In this document: positions 1 through 9,871 of the stretch, piece after piece
Layout: each line of letters opens with the position of its first letter
How positions within the stretch are numbered: position 1 is the first letter of the stretch
Assembly: GCA_965203735.1 (NCBI GenBank)
Contig: OZ241909.1
Location: 3,472,001-3,536,000, forward strand
Length of the DNA stretch: 64,000 nt
DNA from: Bin55 sp965203735
GTDB taxonomy: Bacteria; Pseudomonadota; Gammaproteobacteria; Pseudomonadales; Azotimanducaceae
Direction: 5' to 3'
Notes under the pieces: model-generated
Databases searched by the model: none
Told to the model about the DNA's origin: nothing
Seen by the model: only the letters and a program-made list of their open reading frames with translations
Made by a program: the position numbers and the translations under genes

Positions 1-160
1 CCTGATCTCAAGTACGGTCTTATGAAACGCGTCAGCAAGCCTCATGTAAGCTATGGTTTCTAGTTGGTGCAAACCAGTAAGACAAGATCGTGACGGTCCG
101 CGAATTGGATATTGGGTGTAGAACCATGAACACAGTGACAAGTCTGGCATATCAGCTGTA
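1..160. other. left-edge stretch without a supported gene
   Basis: The first frame is open from base 1 to a TAG at 61-63 and could be the last 20 codons of a gene cut by the window edge. That is too short to recognise. I see no RNA gene or clear promoter in the rest. Confidence 0.3.
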
Positions 161-571
161 ATGGAACAGGGACGACGCGCACCCGTACTCGTCGGAGCAG
201 CGATATTCAATTTTGTCGGAGTATTCTCAATGGCCATCAGCGCAATTGCGCTCAGATACGGAGAGAATTCGGCACTGTTCGGGTTGGGGCTAGGTTGTAT
301 CGAGCTAGTAATTGCGATGGTGTCCATCGCCACCGTAGCTCAAGTTGGCAATCCTAGTCTCAAGACTCAAGGAATGTTGTTAGTCGGGAGTTCAATATCG
401 GGAGCTTGTATTGTGATAGCGTGTTTGGTCGGAGCCTTCCTTGCCCGCTCGTCTGATTGGGTCTATGAATCAATTATTGAGATCACTGGCTATGCATTCG
501 TCGGGTTCCTAATTCTCTTGTTCTTCGTCGGCATCGCTACTATTCGAGATGCCAAGGAACGGATCCTTTAG
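161..571 (+). CDS. small four-helix membrane protein of unknown function
   Basis: A 136-residue protein I do not recognise. It shows four hydrophobic segments (about residues 9-32, 38-62, 70-95 and 107-128) joined by short loops, with a basic N-terminus and a charged C-terminal tail, so it is probably an inner-membrane protein with both ends in the cytoplasm. No catalytic motif is visible. There is no convincing ribosome binding site before the ATG, and the nearest in-frame stop upstream is at 119-121, so this is the first possible ATG. It is isolated, pointing towards an HNH endonuclease gene on the other strand. It resembles small accessory membrane proteins, but no role can be assigned. 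Confidence 0.55.
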   Translation: MEQGRRAPVLVGAAIFNFVGVFSMAISAIALRYGENSALFGLGLGCIELVIAMVSIATVAQVGNPSLKTQGMLLVGSSISGACIVIACLVGAFLARSSDWVYESIIEITGYAFVGFLILLFFVGIATIRDAKERIL

Positions 572-737
572 TCGCTTCGGTTCTCGAGATGACTCTGCAC
601 TTTTTGAAGTCGTAGACGTACGTTGTAAATAGCCTGGCAAAAGTAATAACCCTCAAACAGCTCTCCTACGCCAATGTAGCAAAGTCTGTCACTTCAGCAA
701 CTCGTCTCGTGGTGACGATTTGAGAGGAGAAGATTGG

Positions 738-1637
738 CTACCCGAGATAGACCTGCTCGTTGTGCCACGATAGGGACTCTATAGAGGGTCTGCTCTTTAG
801 CTCGCTAGGAACGTAGAGTTCGCGTCCGCCGAGCTGATAGTACTCCCGACCGTTCTCAAACTCCTCTCGGATGCGCCTGCTCACGACAAGCTTCAATTTC
901 GGATCTACCGTAACGTAGCCGAGGTCAAATAATCTGTGAATGTCTCGTCTTAGTAGTAGACCGTTGGATAGCTCGTTTTCTCCACCCTGCTTATAGGGCT
1001 TTATATGCGCTGCCTCCAGTGCAGGCAAAGTACGTTCGCGGGTGACAACACACCTTCGTCGATAGTTCTCAACTACATCGCTTCGGAACACGCCTTGACC
1101 GACTCTTGGGTAGACCAACTGCGGTTTTCCTGTCTTTATCACATTTGAGACTTCAGTGGCTACTCGTTGACTTTGTAAACGTTGAATTAACTGGTCCCAA
1201 ATATGCCGTCCATCCGCATGCTTTGTGTCATAGGTCTTAAGACTTTGGATGCCTCTGGACCAATTTGGTATGTCTATTGGAGCACTTGGAAAAAAGAATG
1301 GAGAGTTCAGGACAATACAACCAATAGCAGTATTTGGACCCCTAAACCAATCATATTGGCCCATTCTCCCGAGCATCTCGTACTCAGACGTTGCACCATT
1401 TCCGGTACCGAACAATTGCCACGCCAAGAAGCACTCCATTCTGCGCCATCTTGAGAAGATTCCACCTCCTACAACCCCACGGCTTCCTGTTTTTGCTTTA
1501 AACAGAAAGAAACCCCCAGAGGACAGCGCTCTAAACTTCTGAGTTGCCGAGCGCCAAAAATTGATCTCGTCGTGAGTCTGGTTGTTGTTGAGAAAGTTGA
1601 ACCAAAGCGAGTCGGTAGGAGCTACAGCAATCTTCAT
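738..1637 (-). CDS. HNH endonuclease family protein
   Basis: A 299-residue protein with a C-terminal HNH nuclease domain of the HNH_2 type (about residues 190-250). It carries a Cys-Val-Val-Thr start, the conserved AAHIKPY segment, then NGLLLRRDIHRLFD, which supplies the Asn and second His of the metal-binding finger. The N-terminal 180 residues are rich in aromatic residues and look like the variable region that precedes HNH_2 domains, possibly for DNA recognition. Proteins of this type are common single-gene accessory nucleases, often near restriction or defence genes, but no methylase or specificity subunit lies next to it here. It sits just downstream of pnp in the same direction with a 67-base gap, so it could be read through from the ribosomal operon. 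DNA cleavage is inferred from the motif only. Confidence 0.75.
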   Translation of the reverse strand: MKIAVAPTDSLWFNFLNNNQTHDEINFWRSATQKFRALSSGGFFLFKAKTGSRGVVGGGIFSRWRRMECFLAWQLFGTGNGATSEYEMLGRMGQYDWFRGPNTAIGCIVLNSPFFFPSAPIDIPNWSRGIQSLKTYDTKHADGRHIWDQLIQRLQSQRVATEVSNVIKTGKPQLVYPRVGQGVFRSDVVENYRRRCVVTRERTLPALEAAHIKPYKQGGENELSNGLLLRRDIHRLFDLGYVTVDPKLKLVVSRRIREEFENGREYYQLGGRELYVPSELKSRPSIESLSWHNEQVYLG

Positions 1638-1704
1638 TCCTACTCCTTACTCCGCTAATTCGATCGGTGGACTCGTACCGTATTTTCCAACTCGAATGCC
1701 TTGG

Positions 1705-3795
1705 TTAGTTTGCGGCGTTAACGTCCTTCATCGAAAGAGACACGCGTCCGCCCTGCTGGATCTCCAACACAACAACATCCACTTCCTGCCCTTCCTTGAG
1801 GTAGTCCGATACTCTCTCGACGCGACCTTGCGCAATCTTGGAAATGTGAACCAGCCCGTCTTTGCCAGGAAGAATGTTCACGAACGCCCCGAAATCCTTG
1901 ATGGTCTTTACTTCGCCTCTATAGACCTTGCCAACTTCAGGCTCTTCCGTGAGAGAGGCAATCATTCGTTTCGCGATTGTGGCAGACTCTGAAGACTCCG
2001 CATATATCTTGACGACGCCATCGTCGTCGATCTCAATCTCAGCACCTGACTCTTCTTGGATGGAGCGAATTGTCGCGCCGCCTTTTCCTATCACATCGCG
2101 CACCTTGGTCGGATGAACTTTGACCGTTTCTATTGCAGGAGCAAAAGGGGAAATCTCGGATCGTGGCTGCTCGATGACCTCTTGCATTGCCTGGAGAATG
2201 TGCATTCGGGCTTCCTTCGCTTGCGCAAGTGCCACCTCCATGATTTCTTCAGTAATCCCTTCGATCTTGATGTCCATTTGAAGAGCAGTAACACCCTTCG
2301 CCGACCCTGCCACCTTGAAGTCCATGTCACCAAGATGATCTTCGTCCCCCAATATGTCCGTGAGAACGGCATAGCGATCATCCTCTTTGACAAGCCCCAT
2401 TGCAACACCTGCCACAGCTGACTTGATGGGTACTCCACCATCCATCAGGGCGAGCGATGTTCCGCAGACACTTGCCATCGAGCTGGAGCCGTTGCTCTCA
2501 GTTATCTCCGATACCACTCGGATCGTGTAGGGAAAGTCGTCCTGGCTGGGCAATACGGTTTCCACAGCGCGCCGAGCCAGCCGTCCGTGTCCAATTTCCC
2601 GTCTTCCGGGTCCCCGAAGTCGCCCCGCCTCCCCAACGCTATAGGGAGGGAAGTTGTAATGGAGCATGAAGTAGTCGCGAGTGTTCCCACTAAGCGCGTC
2701 AATCATCGCAGCGTCGCGTGAAACTCCTAAAGTGGCAGCAACAATCGCCTGAGTCTCCCCTCTTTGAAACAGTGCTGAGCCATGGGCTCGCGGCAGCAGT
2801 CCGACCTCGATATCCAAATCCCGAACTTCGTCCTTTTGCCGACCGTCAATCCTCGCTTCGCCATTCAAGATGCGCTCTCGGACGATGTTCTTCTCCAAGG
2901 CAGAAAAGCACTCAAGAGCTTCCGCCCCATTTTCGACGGGCTCGTCGCCCGAGGAGAGTTCTTCGATGAGCTTCTCTCGAAGCAGACGAATTTTTTCAAG
3001 TCGATCAAGTTTGCTGGTCTCGAGATAGGCATCCCCCAGTTCGTTTCCAACGGACTGTTCAACCTTGGCCTTCAGTTCGCTATTGGTTTCAGGCGGCGAG
3101 TAGTTCCACTTTTCATTGCCCGCCACTTCGGCTAATTGTTTGATCGCCTGGATCTGAACCTGCATTTGTTGGTGAGCGAACAACACCGCTCCAAGCATTT
3201 GGTCTTCTGACAGTTCCTTGGCTTCGCTCTCCACCATCAGAACCGCCGATTCCGTACCCGCCACGACCATATTCAGATCCGAGTCCTCGAGGGTCGACAA
3301 ACGGGGATTCAGCAGATAGGTGTTGTTTTGGAATCCCACTCGATTGGCGCCGATCGGACCCGCAAAGGGCACACCCGAGATTGCCAGAGCAGCGGAAGTT
3401 CCGATCATCGAAATTATGTCCGGATCAACGTCACGATCGACCGACATTACCGTCGGGATGACATGCACCTCGTTTCTGAATCCCTTTGGAAACAAAGGTC
3501 GTATGGGTCTGTCGATGAGTCGGCAGGTCAGCGTTTCCTTTTCGCTCGGTCGACCTTCACGTCGAAAGAACCCACCAGGTATTCGACCTGCGGCGTACAT
3601 GCGTTCTTGATAGTCCACTGTCAGTGGAAAGAAAGACTGATCGGGCATGGCTTCGGTGGCTGCGGTCACGGTACATAGCACGGACGTGTCGTCCATGTGT
3701 GCCATGACTGCGCCCGTCGCTTGCCGAGCGATCCTGCCGGTTTCGAGACGTACCTGATGGTCGCCTAGTGTAAATTCAACTTTTCTTGGTTTCAA
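1705..3795 (-). CDS. pnp: polynucleotide phosphorylase
   Basis: PNPase degrades RNA 3'-to-5' by phosphorolysis, releasing nucleoside diphosphates, and forms the trimeric core of the RNA degradosome. The 696 residues match the usual length of about 700. Two RNase PH domains come first (roughly residues 1-220 and 300-520). They include the FFRREGRPSEKE stretch near residue 80 and the GSSSMASVCG stretch that helps form the phosphate site. A KH domain (VRDVIGKGGATIR) and an S1 domain (GKVYRGEVKTIKDFGAFVN) follow. The gene lies 21 bases after rpsO, the conserved rpsO-pnp pair. In enteric bacteria pnp represses its own mRNA after RNase III cleavage of the leader; I could not identify such a hairpin in the short gap here. 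Confidence 0.97.
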   Translation of the reverse strand: MKPRKVEFTLGDHQVRLETGRIARQATGAVMAHMDDTSVLCTVTAATEAMPDQSFFPLTVDYQERMYAAGRIPGGFFRREGRPSEKETLTCRLIDRPIRPLFPKGFRNEVHVIPTVMSVDRDVDPDIISMIGTSAALAISGVPFAGPIGANRVGFQNNTYLLNPRLSTLEDSDLNMVVAGTESAVLMVESEAKELSEDQMLGAVLFAHQQMQVQIQAIKQLAEVAGNEKWNYSPPETNSELKAKVEQSVGNELGDAYLETSKLDRLEKIRLLREKLIEELSSGDEPVENGAEALECFSALEKNIVRERILNGEARIDGRQKDEVRDLDIEVGLLPRAHGSALFQRGETQAIVAATLGVSRDAAMIDALSGNTRDYFMLHYNFPPYSVGEAGRLRGPGRREIGHGRLARRAVETVLPSQDDFPYTIRVVSEITESNGSSSMASVCGTSLALMDGGVPIKSAVAGVAMGLVKEDDRYAVLTDILGDEDHLGDMDFKVAGSAKGVTALQMDIKIEGITEEIMEVALAQAKEARMHILQAMQEVIEQPRSEISPFAPAIETVKVHPTKVRDVIGKGGATIRSIQEESGAEIEIDDDGVVKIYAESSESATIAKRMIASLTEEPEVGKVYRGEVKTIKDFGAFVNILPGKDGLVHISKIAQGRVERVSDYLKEGQEVDVVVLEIQQGGRVSLSMKDVNAAN

Positions 3796-3816
3796 ACCAT
3801 TCCCCTTATTTCGCGT

Positions 3817-4086
3817 CTAGCGTCTAATGTCAAGTCGTGAAATGAGGAACCTGTATCGATCTACATCTTTCGACCGTAAGTAGTCCAAGAGCTTACGGCG
3901 ACGGGCAACCATGATCTGCAATCCACGTCTCGAGTGGTTGTCTCCTGAATGCGCCTGCAAGTGTTCTTGCACAGAGTTAATGTTTTTGGTCAGCAGTGCT
4001 ACTTGAACTTCCGGCGATCCCGTATCGCCCTCTCCTCGTCCAAACTCCTTTAGCACTTCATACTTTGTCTCGGCACTTAATGCCAT
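3817..4086 (-). CDS. rpsO: 30S ribosomal protein S15
   Basis: S15 is a primary binding protein of the 16S rRNA central domain and contacts 23S rRNA in an inter-subunit bridge. The 89 residues equal the standard length. The family pattern is complete: the DTGSPEVQVALLT segment, then HSRRGLQ, then RRRKLLDYL near the C-terminus. It lies between truB and pnp in the conserved order infB-rbfA-truB-rpsO-pnp, 46 bases after truB. Autoregulation by binding its own leader is known in enteric bacteria but cannot be judged here. Confidence 0.97.
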   Translation of the reverse strand: MALSAETKYEVLKEFGRGEGDTGSPEVQVALLTKNINSVQEHLQAHSGDNHSRRGLQIMVARRRKLLDYLRSKDVDRYRFLISRLDIRR

Positions 4087-4132
4087 ATCTAGCCCTCCTA
4101 GATTCTGTCTTCACTTTCAGTTGCAAAACACT

Positions 4133-5050
4133 TCATGCAATCATTCGGCGTGGTGCAACCCTTCCGTCTACAAGCACCTCTCCAACTCCAAGAAATCTCT
4201 CTTCGGAGCCACCGACTGTCTCGCACAATCGAACCCAGCCTTCGAGTGGTGCTTCCCTTACTCGTACCGGTTGACCATGTTTCACACTATATGCGTTTGA
4301 TCCTGCAACATATACTGCAGGCCATTCTCGAACTGCGCTCCATGTGGGTAGAAGTAGTTCGTCCGCGCGGTTTTCTTGGCAAGCAGTTTCTATTTGATCT
4401 ATTGTCAGAAGACGACTCTCATCGAAGGAACCTACACGGGTTCTCCGCAATCTCGTGACGTGCGCCCCACAGTTCAAGTCTTCTCCAATGTCAGATACAA
4501 GTGTGCGGACATAGGTGCCCTTGCTGCAATGGACGTCCAACCTAAAGTTAGGCGGACAAAACGCCGTCAATTCATTCGTAAAAATTGTGATGGTACGGGG
4601 ATCTCTAGGCACATCCAGTCCTTGGCGTGCTAGGCGATACAACGGCTGGCCATTACTCTTGACAGCCGAGAACATCGATGGTACTTGCTCAATTTCACCT
4701 CGATAACGAGACAACAGGTTTTCCAAATCGCTTTGCTCAACATGTTCCCAGCTACGTTCGCTGCAAACCTCGCCTTCCGCATCCCCACTGTCCGTAGAAA
4801 CTCCGAGAACCGCTTCCACTTGATAACGCTTATCCGCATTCAACAGGAACTGGGAGAACTTGGTGGCCTCCCCAAAGCAAAGGGGCAAGGCTCCAGTCGC
4901 CAACGGATCTAGACTTCCGGTGTGACCAACCTTCTTGGCACCAAATAGACGTTTAACCTGTTGCAACGCTGCGTTGGAGGTGATTCCTGCAGGCTTGTCA
5001 AGAACTAGGATTCCGTGAACATCGCGTCCACGTGATTTGCGTCTATTCAA
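4133..5050 (-). CDS. truB: tRNA pseudouridine-55 synthase
   Basis: TruB makes pseudouridine 55 in the T-loop of nearly all tRNAs and also acts as a tRNA folding chaperone. The 305 residues fit the family. The N-terminal part shows GILVLDKPAGITSN and then KVGHTGSLDPLATG near residues 37-50, which holds the catalytic Asp. The GTYVRTL segment sits in the middle, and a PUA-like region forms the C-terminus. Its start overlaps the end of rbfA by 8 bases, so the two are probably translationally coupled within the infB operon. Confidence 0.96.
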   Translation of the reverse strand: MNRRKSRGRDVHGILVLDKPAGITSNAALQQVKRLFGAKKVGHTGSLDPLATGALPLCFGEATKFSQFLLNADKRYQVEAVLGVSTDSGDAEGEVCSERSWEHVEQSDLENLLSRYRGEIEQVPSMFSAVKSNGQPLYRLARQGLDVPRDPRTITIFTNELTAFCPPNFRLDVHCSKGTYVRTLVSDIGEDLNCGAHVTRLRRTRVGSFDESRLLTIDQIETACQENRADELLLPTWSAVREWPAVYVAGSNAYSVKHGQPVRVREAPLEGWVRLCETVGGSEERFLGVGEVLVDGRVAPRRMIA

Positions 5051-5459
5051 GAGGTACTCGTTCGGACAGAGATTCTCGAGCCATCGCCTTGTCTATCAAA
5101 GTGTCCATTCGATGTCCGACCTCCTCCATGTCGTCATAGTGAAAACGCAATTGCGGTGTATTGCGCATCGCAAGGCGCTGAGCCAATTCCGAACGCAAAA
5201 AACCTGCCGCCTTTTCAAAAACCTCGATAAGTTTTTCCTTTTCGGTGGATTCACTCAAGTCTGCATGTCGAACATAGACATCCGCAAATGAAATGTCCTT
5301 CGTAACTAGCACCTCGGTAATGGAGATTTCGGTCGAAGAAACGCGAGGATCGCGCATCTTCCTTCGGATGACATCGATGAGTTCCTTTCGAATATGCTCG
5401 GCTACTCGAAGCTCTCGACCGAATGAATCCGATCGGTGAAGCACACGTACACGAGGCAT
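5043..5459 (-). CDS. rbfA: ribosome-binding factor A
   Basis: RbfA is a KH-type protein that binds the immature 30S subunit and helps mature the 5' end of 16S rRNA; it is needed for growth in the cold. The 138 residues match the family, with basic N-terminal residues, the RDPRVSSTEISITEVLVTKD stretch (about 38-57) and RTPQLRFHYDD-like residues near 105. The ATG overlaps the infB stop codon in the five-base junction TAATG, and the 3' end overlaps truB by 8 bases, so three genes are tightly coupled. Confidence 0.95.
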   Translation of the reverse strand: MPRVRVLHRSDSFGRELRVAEHIRKELIDVIRRKMRDPRVSSTEISITEVLVTKDISFADVYVRHADLSESTEKEKLIEVFEKAAGFLRSELAQRLAMRNTPQLRFHYDDMEEVGHRMDTLIDKAMARESLSERVPLE

Positions 5460-8230
5460 TACAACGCACGCGCAACTTCGCGCGACTCAAAGACTTCAAT
5501 GCGGTCGCCCTCTCTTACATCGTTGTAGTTGCGAACTCCAATTCCGCATTCAAATCCGTTTCGGACTTCAACCACATCGTCTTTGAATCGTCGAAGAGAC
5601 TCAAGCTCTCCCTCGTATATCACTGTGCTATCACGCAATACCCGAATCTTCTTGTTTCGGGAAACCAAACCTTCTACCACCATGCATCCGGCAATGTTGC
5701 CAAACCGAGGAGAATGAAAGACATCTCGAACTTCCGCCGTGCCAAGTATCTCCTCGCGCAACTCGGGAACCAACATGTCCTCAAGGATTCGCTTGATATC
5801 GTCCAACAGTTCGTAAATGATGCTGTAGTAACGGACATCCAACGAATTCTGTTCGACAATGCGCTTCGCAGCATTGTCCAGTCGAACATTGAAACCGAAG
5901 ATCATTGCATCGTAGGCAATCGACATGTTCACATCGGACTCGGTGATTCCTCCCACGCCCGACCCAAGCACTTGAACTGCGACTTCGTCGTTTCCAATGT
6001 CTGCACAGGCTTGTGTAATTGCCTCAAGAGAACCGCGCACATCGGTCTTGAGAACGATATTTAGTATTCGTTTCTCTCCTCGTCCCAAGTTTGCGAACAT
6101 GGATTCCAAGCGAGATGTCTGCCGAAGTACAGTTTGCTTTTGCTGATTCTTCGCCAAGCGAGAACTCGCCAGTTGGCGAGCTTGGCGCTCATCCAACGTT
6201 ACATTGAAGTCGTCCCCTGCAGATGGTGCGCCATTCAGCCCCAAGACCTCAACCGGTATCGAAGGTGCGGCTTCGGCGACCACTTTACCTTGATCGTCGA
6301 CTAGGGATCTAACCCTTCCATAGCACTCGCCAGCGAGCACAATGTCGCCTTTTCGCAGCGTTCCGTTTTGAACAAGAAGCGTGGCAACGGGACCGCGTCC
6401 GCGGTCCAATTTAGATTCGATGACTACGCCTTTGGCGATTGAATCGGGATATGCCTTGAACTCATGCACTTCCGCCAAGAGCGAAACTGCGGTGAGAAGA
6501 TCTTCGATTCCCTCGCCCGTTTCAGCGGAGACATCAACGAATTGAGTTTCTCCACCCCATTCGTCGGGCGTCACGCCAATGGCATTTAGTTCGTTTCTGA
6601 CGCGAGCTGGGTCTACTCCAGGCAGGTCAATCTTGTTGACCGCAACGATCATTGGCACTTTGGCCGCCAACGCATGTTGCACCGCTTCTTCAGTTTGTGG
6701 CATGACACCATCGTCTGCAGCACAAACTAGAACTACGATGTCCGTCGCACTTGCGCCCCGTGCTCTCATCGCAGAAAATGCAGCGTGACCTGGGGTGTCC
6801 AAGAAAGTCATTGAACCGTGTGGAGTAGCTATGTGGTATGCACCGATATGTTGCGTGATTCCACCCTGTTCTTCACTTACCACCCGAGACTTTCTTATGT
6901 AGTCAAGCAAGGAGGTCTTGCCATGATCGACGTGACCCATGACGACGATAACGGGTGAACGGCCTTCCGATGTTCCTTCAGTTTGTTGCGCTGAGACAAG
7001 CTCTTCCTCCATAGGGTCGCTCGAAACAATGTGCGCCTTATGGCCCATTTCTTCGACTACAAGCGAAGCAGTATCGGTATCGATGGTTTGGTTAATCGTG
7101 ACCATTTCACCCAATTTCATGAGAGTCGTGATGACTTCCGCAGACTTCACCGACATCTTGCGCGCAAGTTCACCTACCGTGATTGCTTCGGATATCTCAA
7201 CGTCGTGAACGACCCTCTCAACGGGTTTGGAGAACTCCCCTCCCGTCTTGGTTACTTCGAACGATCGTTTCTTGTTGCGTTCGCGCAGCGTTCGCCTGCG
7301 ACTTGAGGCAACGCGTTTCGAGCCAGTACCACGCAAATCCAAAGGTTCGCCAATACCGGCTCGTCCGCCTCGTTGCTTTCGTTCGTCCCTGCGCTTTCCG
7401 CCACGTTCGACCGTAATGGCTGCAGCTTCAGCCCGCGCAGCGGCATCCGCAGCCTCGCGCTGCTTCCGCACTTCTTCCTCACGTGCTTGTACAAGCGCTT
7501 TCTCACGATCGATCCTTGCTCGTTCCAATTCCTCGGTTCGAAGTCGCTCGGCTTCTTGACGTTGGCGAGACTCTTCCGATCGCTCCTGTTGCTTGCGTCT
7601 AATTTCCTCTTCCGCTGCGACACGTTTCGCTTCTTCCTGGCGAATCCGTTCCTTCTCCAACTCCAGCTGAGAAAGTTCTTCTCCTGAGGGTGTCGTCGCC
7701 GGTTGAGTCGCTTCTGGAGTAGCTTTGGCCTCCTGGAGCTGTTCCCCGGCGGCTTGGGCTCCGGAATCACGCATTGCGGTTGCGCTTTCGGTGGCTTCAG
7801 ATTCGGCCGCTGTCGGTGTTGGCTCAATAGAAGTTGGAGTCGACGTCTCCGGAGTTGGTGCGTCTTTTCGAACAATTCGACGCCGTCGAACCTTTGCCAC
7901 TCGAACAGTACTTGCAGATCTCTGCAATCCCAATGTCGTCGGTCGGGATCGTGTGAGCGTACCCACGCCACCAGTGCTGTCCCGGCGTGCAGTGGAGCCT
8001 GCCATAGTTGCGGGTTGTCTATCAGTCTGGCGAGAATCCTCGGTCGCTGCTGCAGCCGACTGCTGCTTTCTCATGTAGTCAACAAGCACAGCTACATCCT
8101 GACTGGAAATTGAGTCAGTCGACTCCTTTTGAGGCAACCCCGCCAGCGCGATATTGTCCAGCAACTTCTGAACGTCGATATTCTGACGTTCTGCAATATC
8201 AGCGACTGTATCGTTGACAACCGAGCTCAT
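5459..8230 (-). CDS. infB: translation initiation factor IF-2
   Basis: IF-2 is the GTPase that brings formyl-Met-tRNA to the 30S subunit and drives subunit joining. The 923 residues place it among long gammaproteobacterial IF-2 proteins. The N-terminus has the IF2 N-domain fold signature (residues 1-55), followed by a long low-complexity, Glu/Arg/Ala-rich linker (about 60-310) with coiled-coil character. The G domain begins near residue 430 with GHVDHGKTS, followed by DTPGHAAF and NKIDLPG. Domains II, III and C2 follow. It lies 47 bases after nusA. The linker is rich in codons for Glu and Arg and makes long spurious frames on the other strand. Confidence 0.97.
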   Translation of the reverse strand: MSSVVNDTVADIAERQNIDVQKLLDNIALAGLPQKESTDSISSQDVAVLVDYMRKQQSAAAATEDSRQTDRQPATMAGSTARRDSTGGVGTLTRSRPTTLGLQRSASTVRVAKVRRRRIVRKDAPTPETSTPTSIEPTPTAAESEATESATAMRDSGAQAAGEQLQEAKATPEATQPATTPSGEELSQLELEKERIRQEEAKRVAAEEEIRRKQQERSEESRQRQEAERLRTEELERARIDREKALVQAREEEVRKQREAADAAARAEAAAITVERGGKRRDERKQRGGRAGIGEPLDLRGTGSKRVASSRRRTLRERNKKRSFEVTKTGGEFSKPVERVVHDVEISEAITVGELARKMSVKSAEVITTLMKLGEMVTINQTIDTDTASLVVEEMGHKAHIVSSDPMEEELVSAQQTEGTSEGRSPVIVVMGHVDHGKTSLLDYIRKSRVVSEEQGGITQHIGAYHIATPHGSMTFLDTPGHAAFSAMRARGASATDIVVLVCAADDGVMPQTEEAVQHALAAKVPMIVAVNKIDLPGVDPARVRNELNAIGVTPDEWGGETQFVDVSAETGEGIEDLLTAVSLLAEVHEFKAYPDSIAKGVVIESKLDRGRGPVATLLVQNGTLRKGDIVLAGECYGRVRSLVDDQGKVVAEAAPSIPVEVLGLNGAPSAGDDFNVTLDERQARQLASSRLAKNQQKQTVLRQTSRLESMFANLGRGEKRILNIVLKTDVRGSLEAITQACADIGNDEVAVQVLGSGVGGITESDVNMSIAYDAMIFGFNVRLDNAAKRIVEQNSLDVRYYSIIYELLDDIKRILEDMLVPELREEILGTAEVRDVFHSPRFGNIAGCMVVEGLVSRNKKIRVLRDSTVIYEGELESLRRFKDDVVEVRNGFECGIGVRNYNDVREGDRIEVFESREVARAL

Positions 8231-8277
8231 TAAGTTGGATTTCCTTCCTCGTGATTAAATTGCTTTGGTATCCAGAA

Positions 8278-9858
8278 CTAACTGTCTGAAGACTCGAACA
8301 TTGGTTGACGCGCGGACATTATGAGTTTTCCGGCAGTCTCCGCATCGATCCCAATCTCCATGTCCAAAATGTCCGGTATGGCTAAATCCGCGAGATCCGG
8401 TACGGTACGGATTCCTTGGGATGCCAATCGCCATGCCACCATGTCCGTCATACCATCCATGTTGAGCAACTCAACAGATGGAGACTCGGTCTGAGTCGGG
8501 TCTTCGTCGCCATCGTCATTTTCTTGAAGCGCAAGTTCGGCTCGCTCGCGCAACGCCTGAACGATTTCCTCTGTGAATCCCTCAATATCCAACATTTCGT
8601 TGATGTCCACGTAAGCGACTTCTTCGAGAGAAGTGAAGCTCTCTTCGACGAGCACTTGGGCAAGGTCCTCATCCACTTCGAGACGGTTCATGAACATTTC
8701 TACCAGACGTTGCTCCTTCTCCTCTTGCTCTCTAATCGCGTCGTCGTAGCGGCGAATGTTGAGTTTCCATCCGCAGAGTTCGCTTGCTAGACGAACGTTT
8801 TCTCCGTTCGAACCAATTGCAATGGCATGTTGTTCCTGTCGGACCAGAATGTCCATCGAATGTAAGTCATCGTCCCGGACTATTTGTTCAATAGTCACTG
8901 GGCTCATTGCATTGATAACCAATTGCACTGGATCGGCATCCCACTGAACAACATCAATTCGTTCGTTGTCCAATGCTCCGGACACCGCTTGTACGCGAGA
9001 ACCTCTCATCCCCACACACGCGCCCACTGCATCGATGCGGCGGTCGTTTGTCGTGACCGCGACTTTCGCCCGCTGACCGGGTATGCGAGCCGCTCCTCGA
9101 ATCTCGATAACCTCCTCGGCGATTTCTGGAACTTCAACACGAAACAACTCGATGAGCATTTCCGTGCAAGTACGAGACAGAATGAGCTGTGGACCCTTGT
9201 TCTCGGAGTCGATTCTTAGTAAGTAGGCTCTTACTCGATCCTCTACACGTAGCTGTTCTCGCGGAATGATGTGCTCGCGATACAGTGCACCTTCCACATT
9301 GTTGCCGAGATCAAGAATCACTGCAGAGTCTCTGCTAGATCGCTTGACTGTTCCGCTAATCAATTGTCCAACCTTGGTTCGGTATTCCGACGCGACTCTC
9401 TCGCGTTCAGCCTCTCGAACTTTTTGAAAAATGACCTGGCGAGCAATTTGTGCCATGATTCGGCCAAAATCCACGTTTGGCCACGGCTCTTCCCAAGTGT
9501 CTCCAACTACCAGATCGGGATCCTTCTCTTTTGCTTGGTCGAGTGTCAAGTGGGCGTCGGGATTAAATGCTTGGAGTTCCCAGCTAACTTTCTCTTCCTC
9601 ACCTGTATTTAGCTGCCACGTCTGTGAGGGCTCTGGATCGTCAACCATCTTGTCACGATCGACTACTGTCCAAACCCGATAGGTGTTGCACGTGTCCTCA
9701 ATCCAATCTATAGACACGCGAAACTCAGCGTTTTCACGCATTCGACGTTTGGTTGCGGTCGCCAATGCGGCTTCGATCGCTCCAAAAACGATTTCCTGAG
9801 AGATGCCCTTCTCGTTCGAAACCGATTCCACTGCATTGCTGATTTCTTTGAAGTTCAT
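8278..9858 (-). CDS. nusA: transcription termination/antitermination factor NusA
   Basis: NusA binds RNA polymerase and nascent RNA, increases pausing and takes part in intrinsic termination and rRNA antitermination. The family start is the ATG at 9858 (protein MNFKEISNAV), giving 526 residues. The longer open frame begins 43 codons upstream inside rimP and lacks homology. Domains in order are the N-terminal polymerase-binding domain (1-130), S1 (about 140-200), two KH domains (PGQRAKVAVTTNDRRIDAVG and the following AIGSNGENVRLA), and two acidic C-terminal repeats typical of gammaproteobacteria (about 370-520). It follows rimP by 13 bases and precedes infB by 47, the conserved order. Confidence 0.96.
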   Translation of the reverse strand: MNFKEISNAVESVSNEKGISQEIVFGAIEAALATATKRRMRENAEFRVSIDWIEDTCNTYRVWTVVDRDKMVDDPEPSQTWQLNTGEEEKVSWELQAFNPDAHLTLDQAKEKDPDLVVGDTWEEPWPNVDFGRIMAQIARQVIFQKVREAERERVASEYRTKVGQLISGTVKRSSRDSAVILDLGNNVEGALYREHIIPREQLRVEDRVRAYLLRIDSENKGPQLILSRTCTEMLIELFRVEVPEIAEEVIEIRGAARIPGQRAKVAVTTNDRRIDAVGACVGMRGSRVQAVSGALDNERIDVVQWDADPVQLVINAMSPVTIEQIVRDDDLHSMDILVRQEQHAIAIGSNGENVRLASELCGWKLNIRRYDDAIREQEEKEQRLVEMFMNRLEVDEDLAQVLVEESFTSLEEVAYVDINEMLDIEGFTEEIVQALRERAELALQENDDGDEDPTQTESPSVELLNMDGMTDMVAWRLASQGIRTVPDLADLAIPDILDMEIGIDAETAGKLIMSARQPMFESSDS

Positions 9859-9871
9859 TTTTCTTCGATTT

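Noticed and set aside
7252..7971. 239-codon minus-strand frame inside infB and the 110- to 136-codon plus-strand frames around it
   Set aside because: They lie across the Glu/Arg-rich linker of infB, whose biased codons keep other frames open; no family match.
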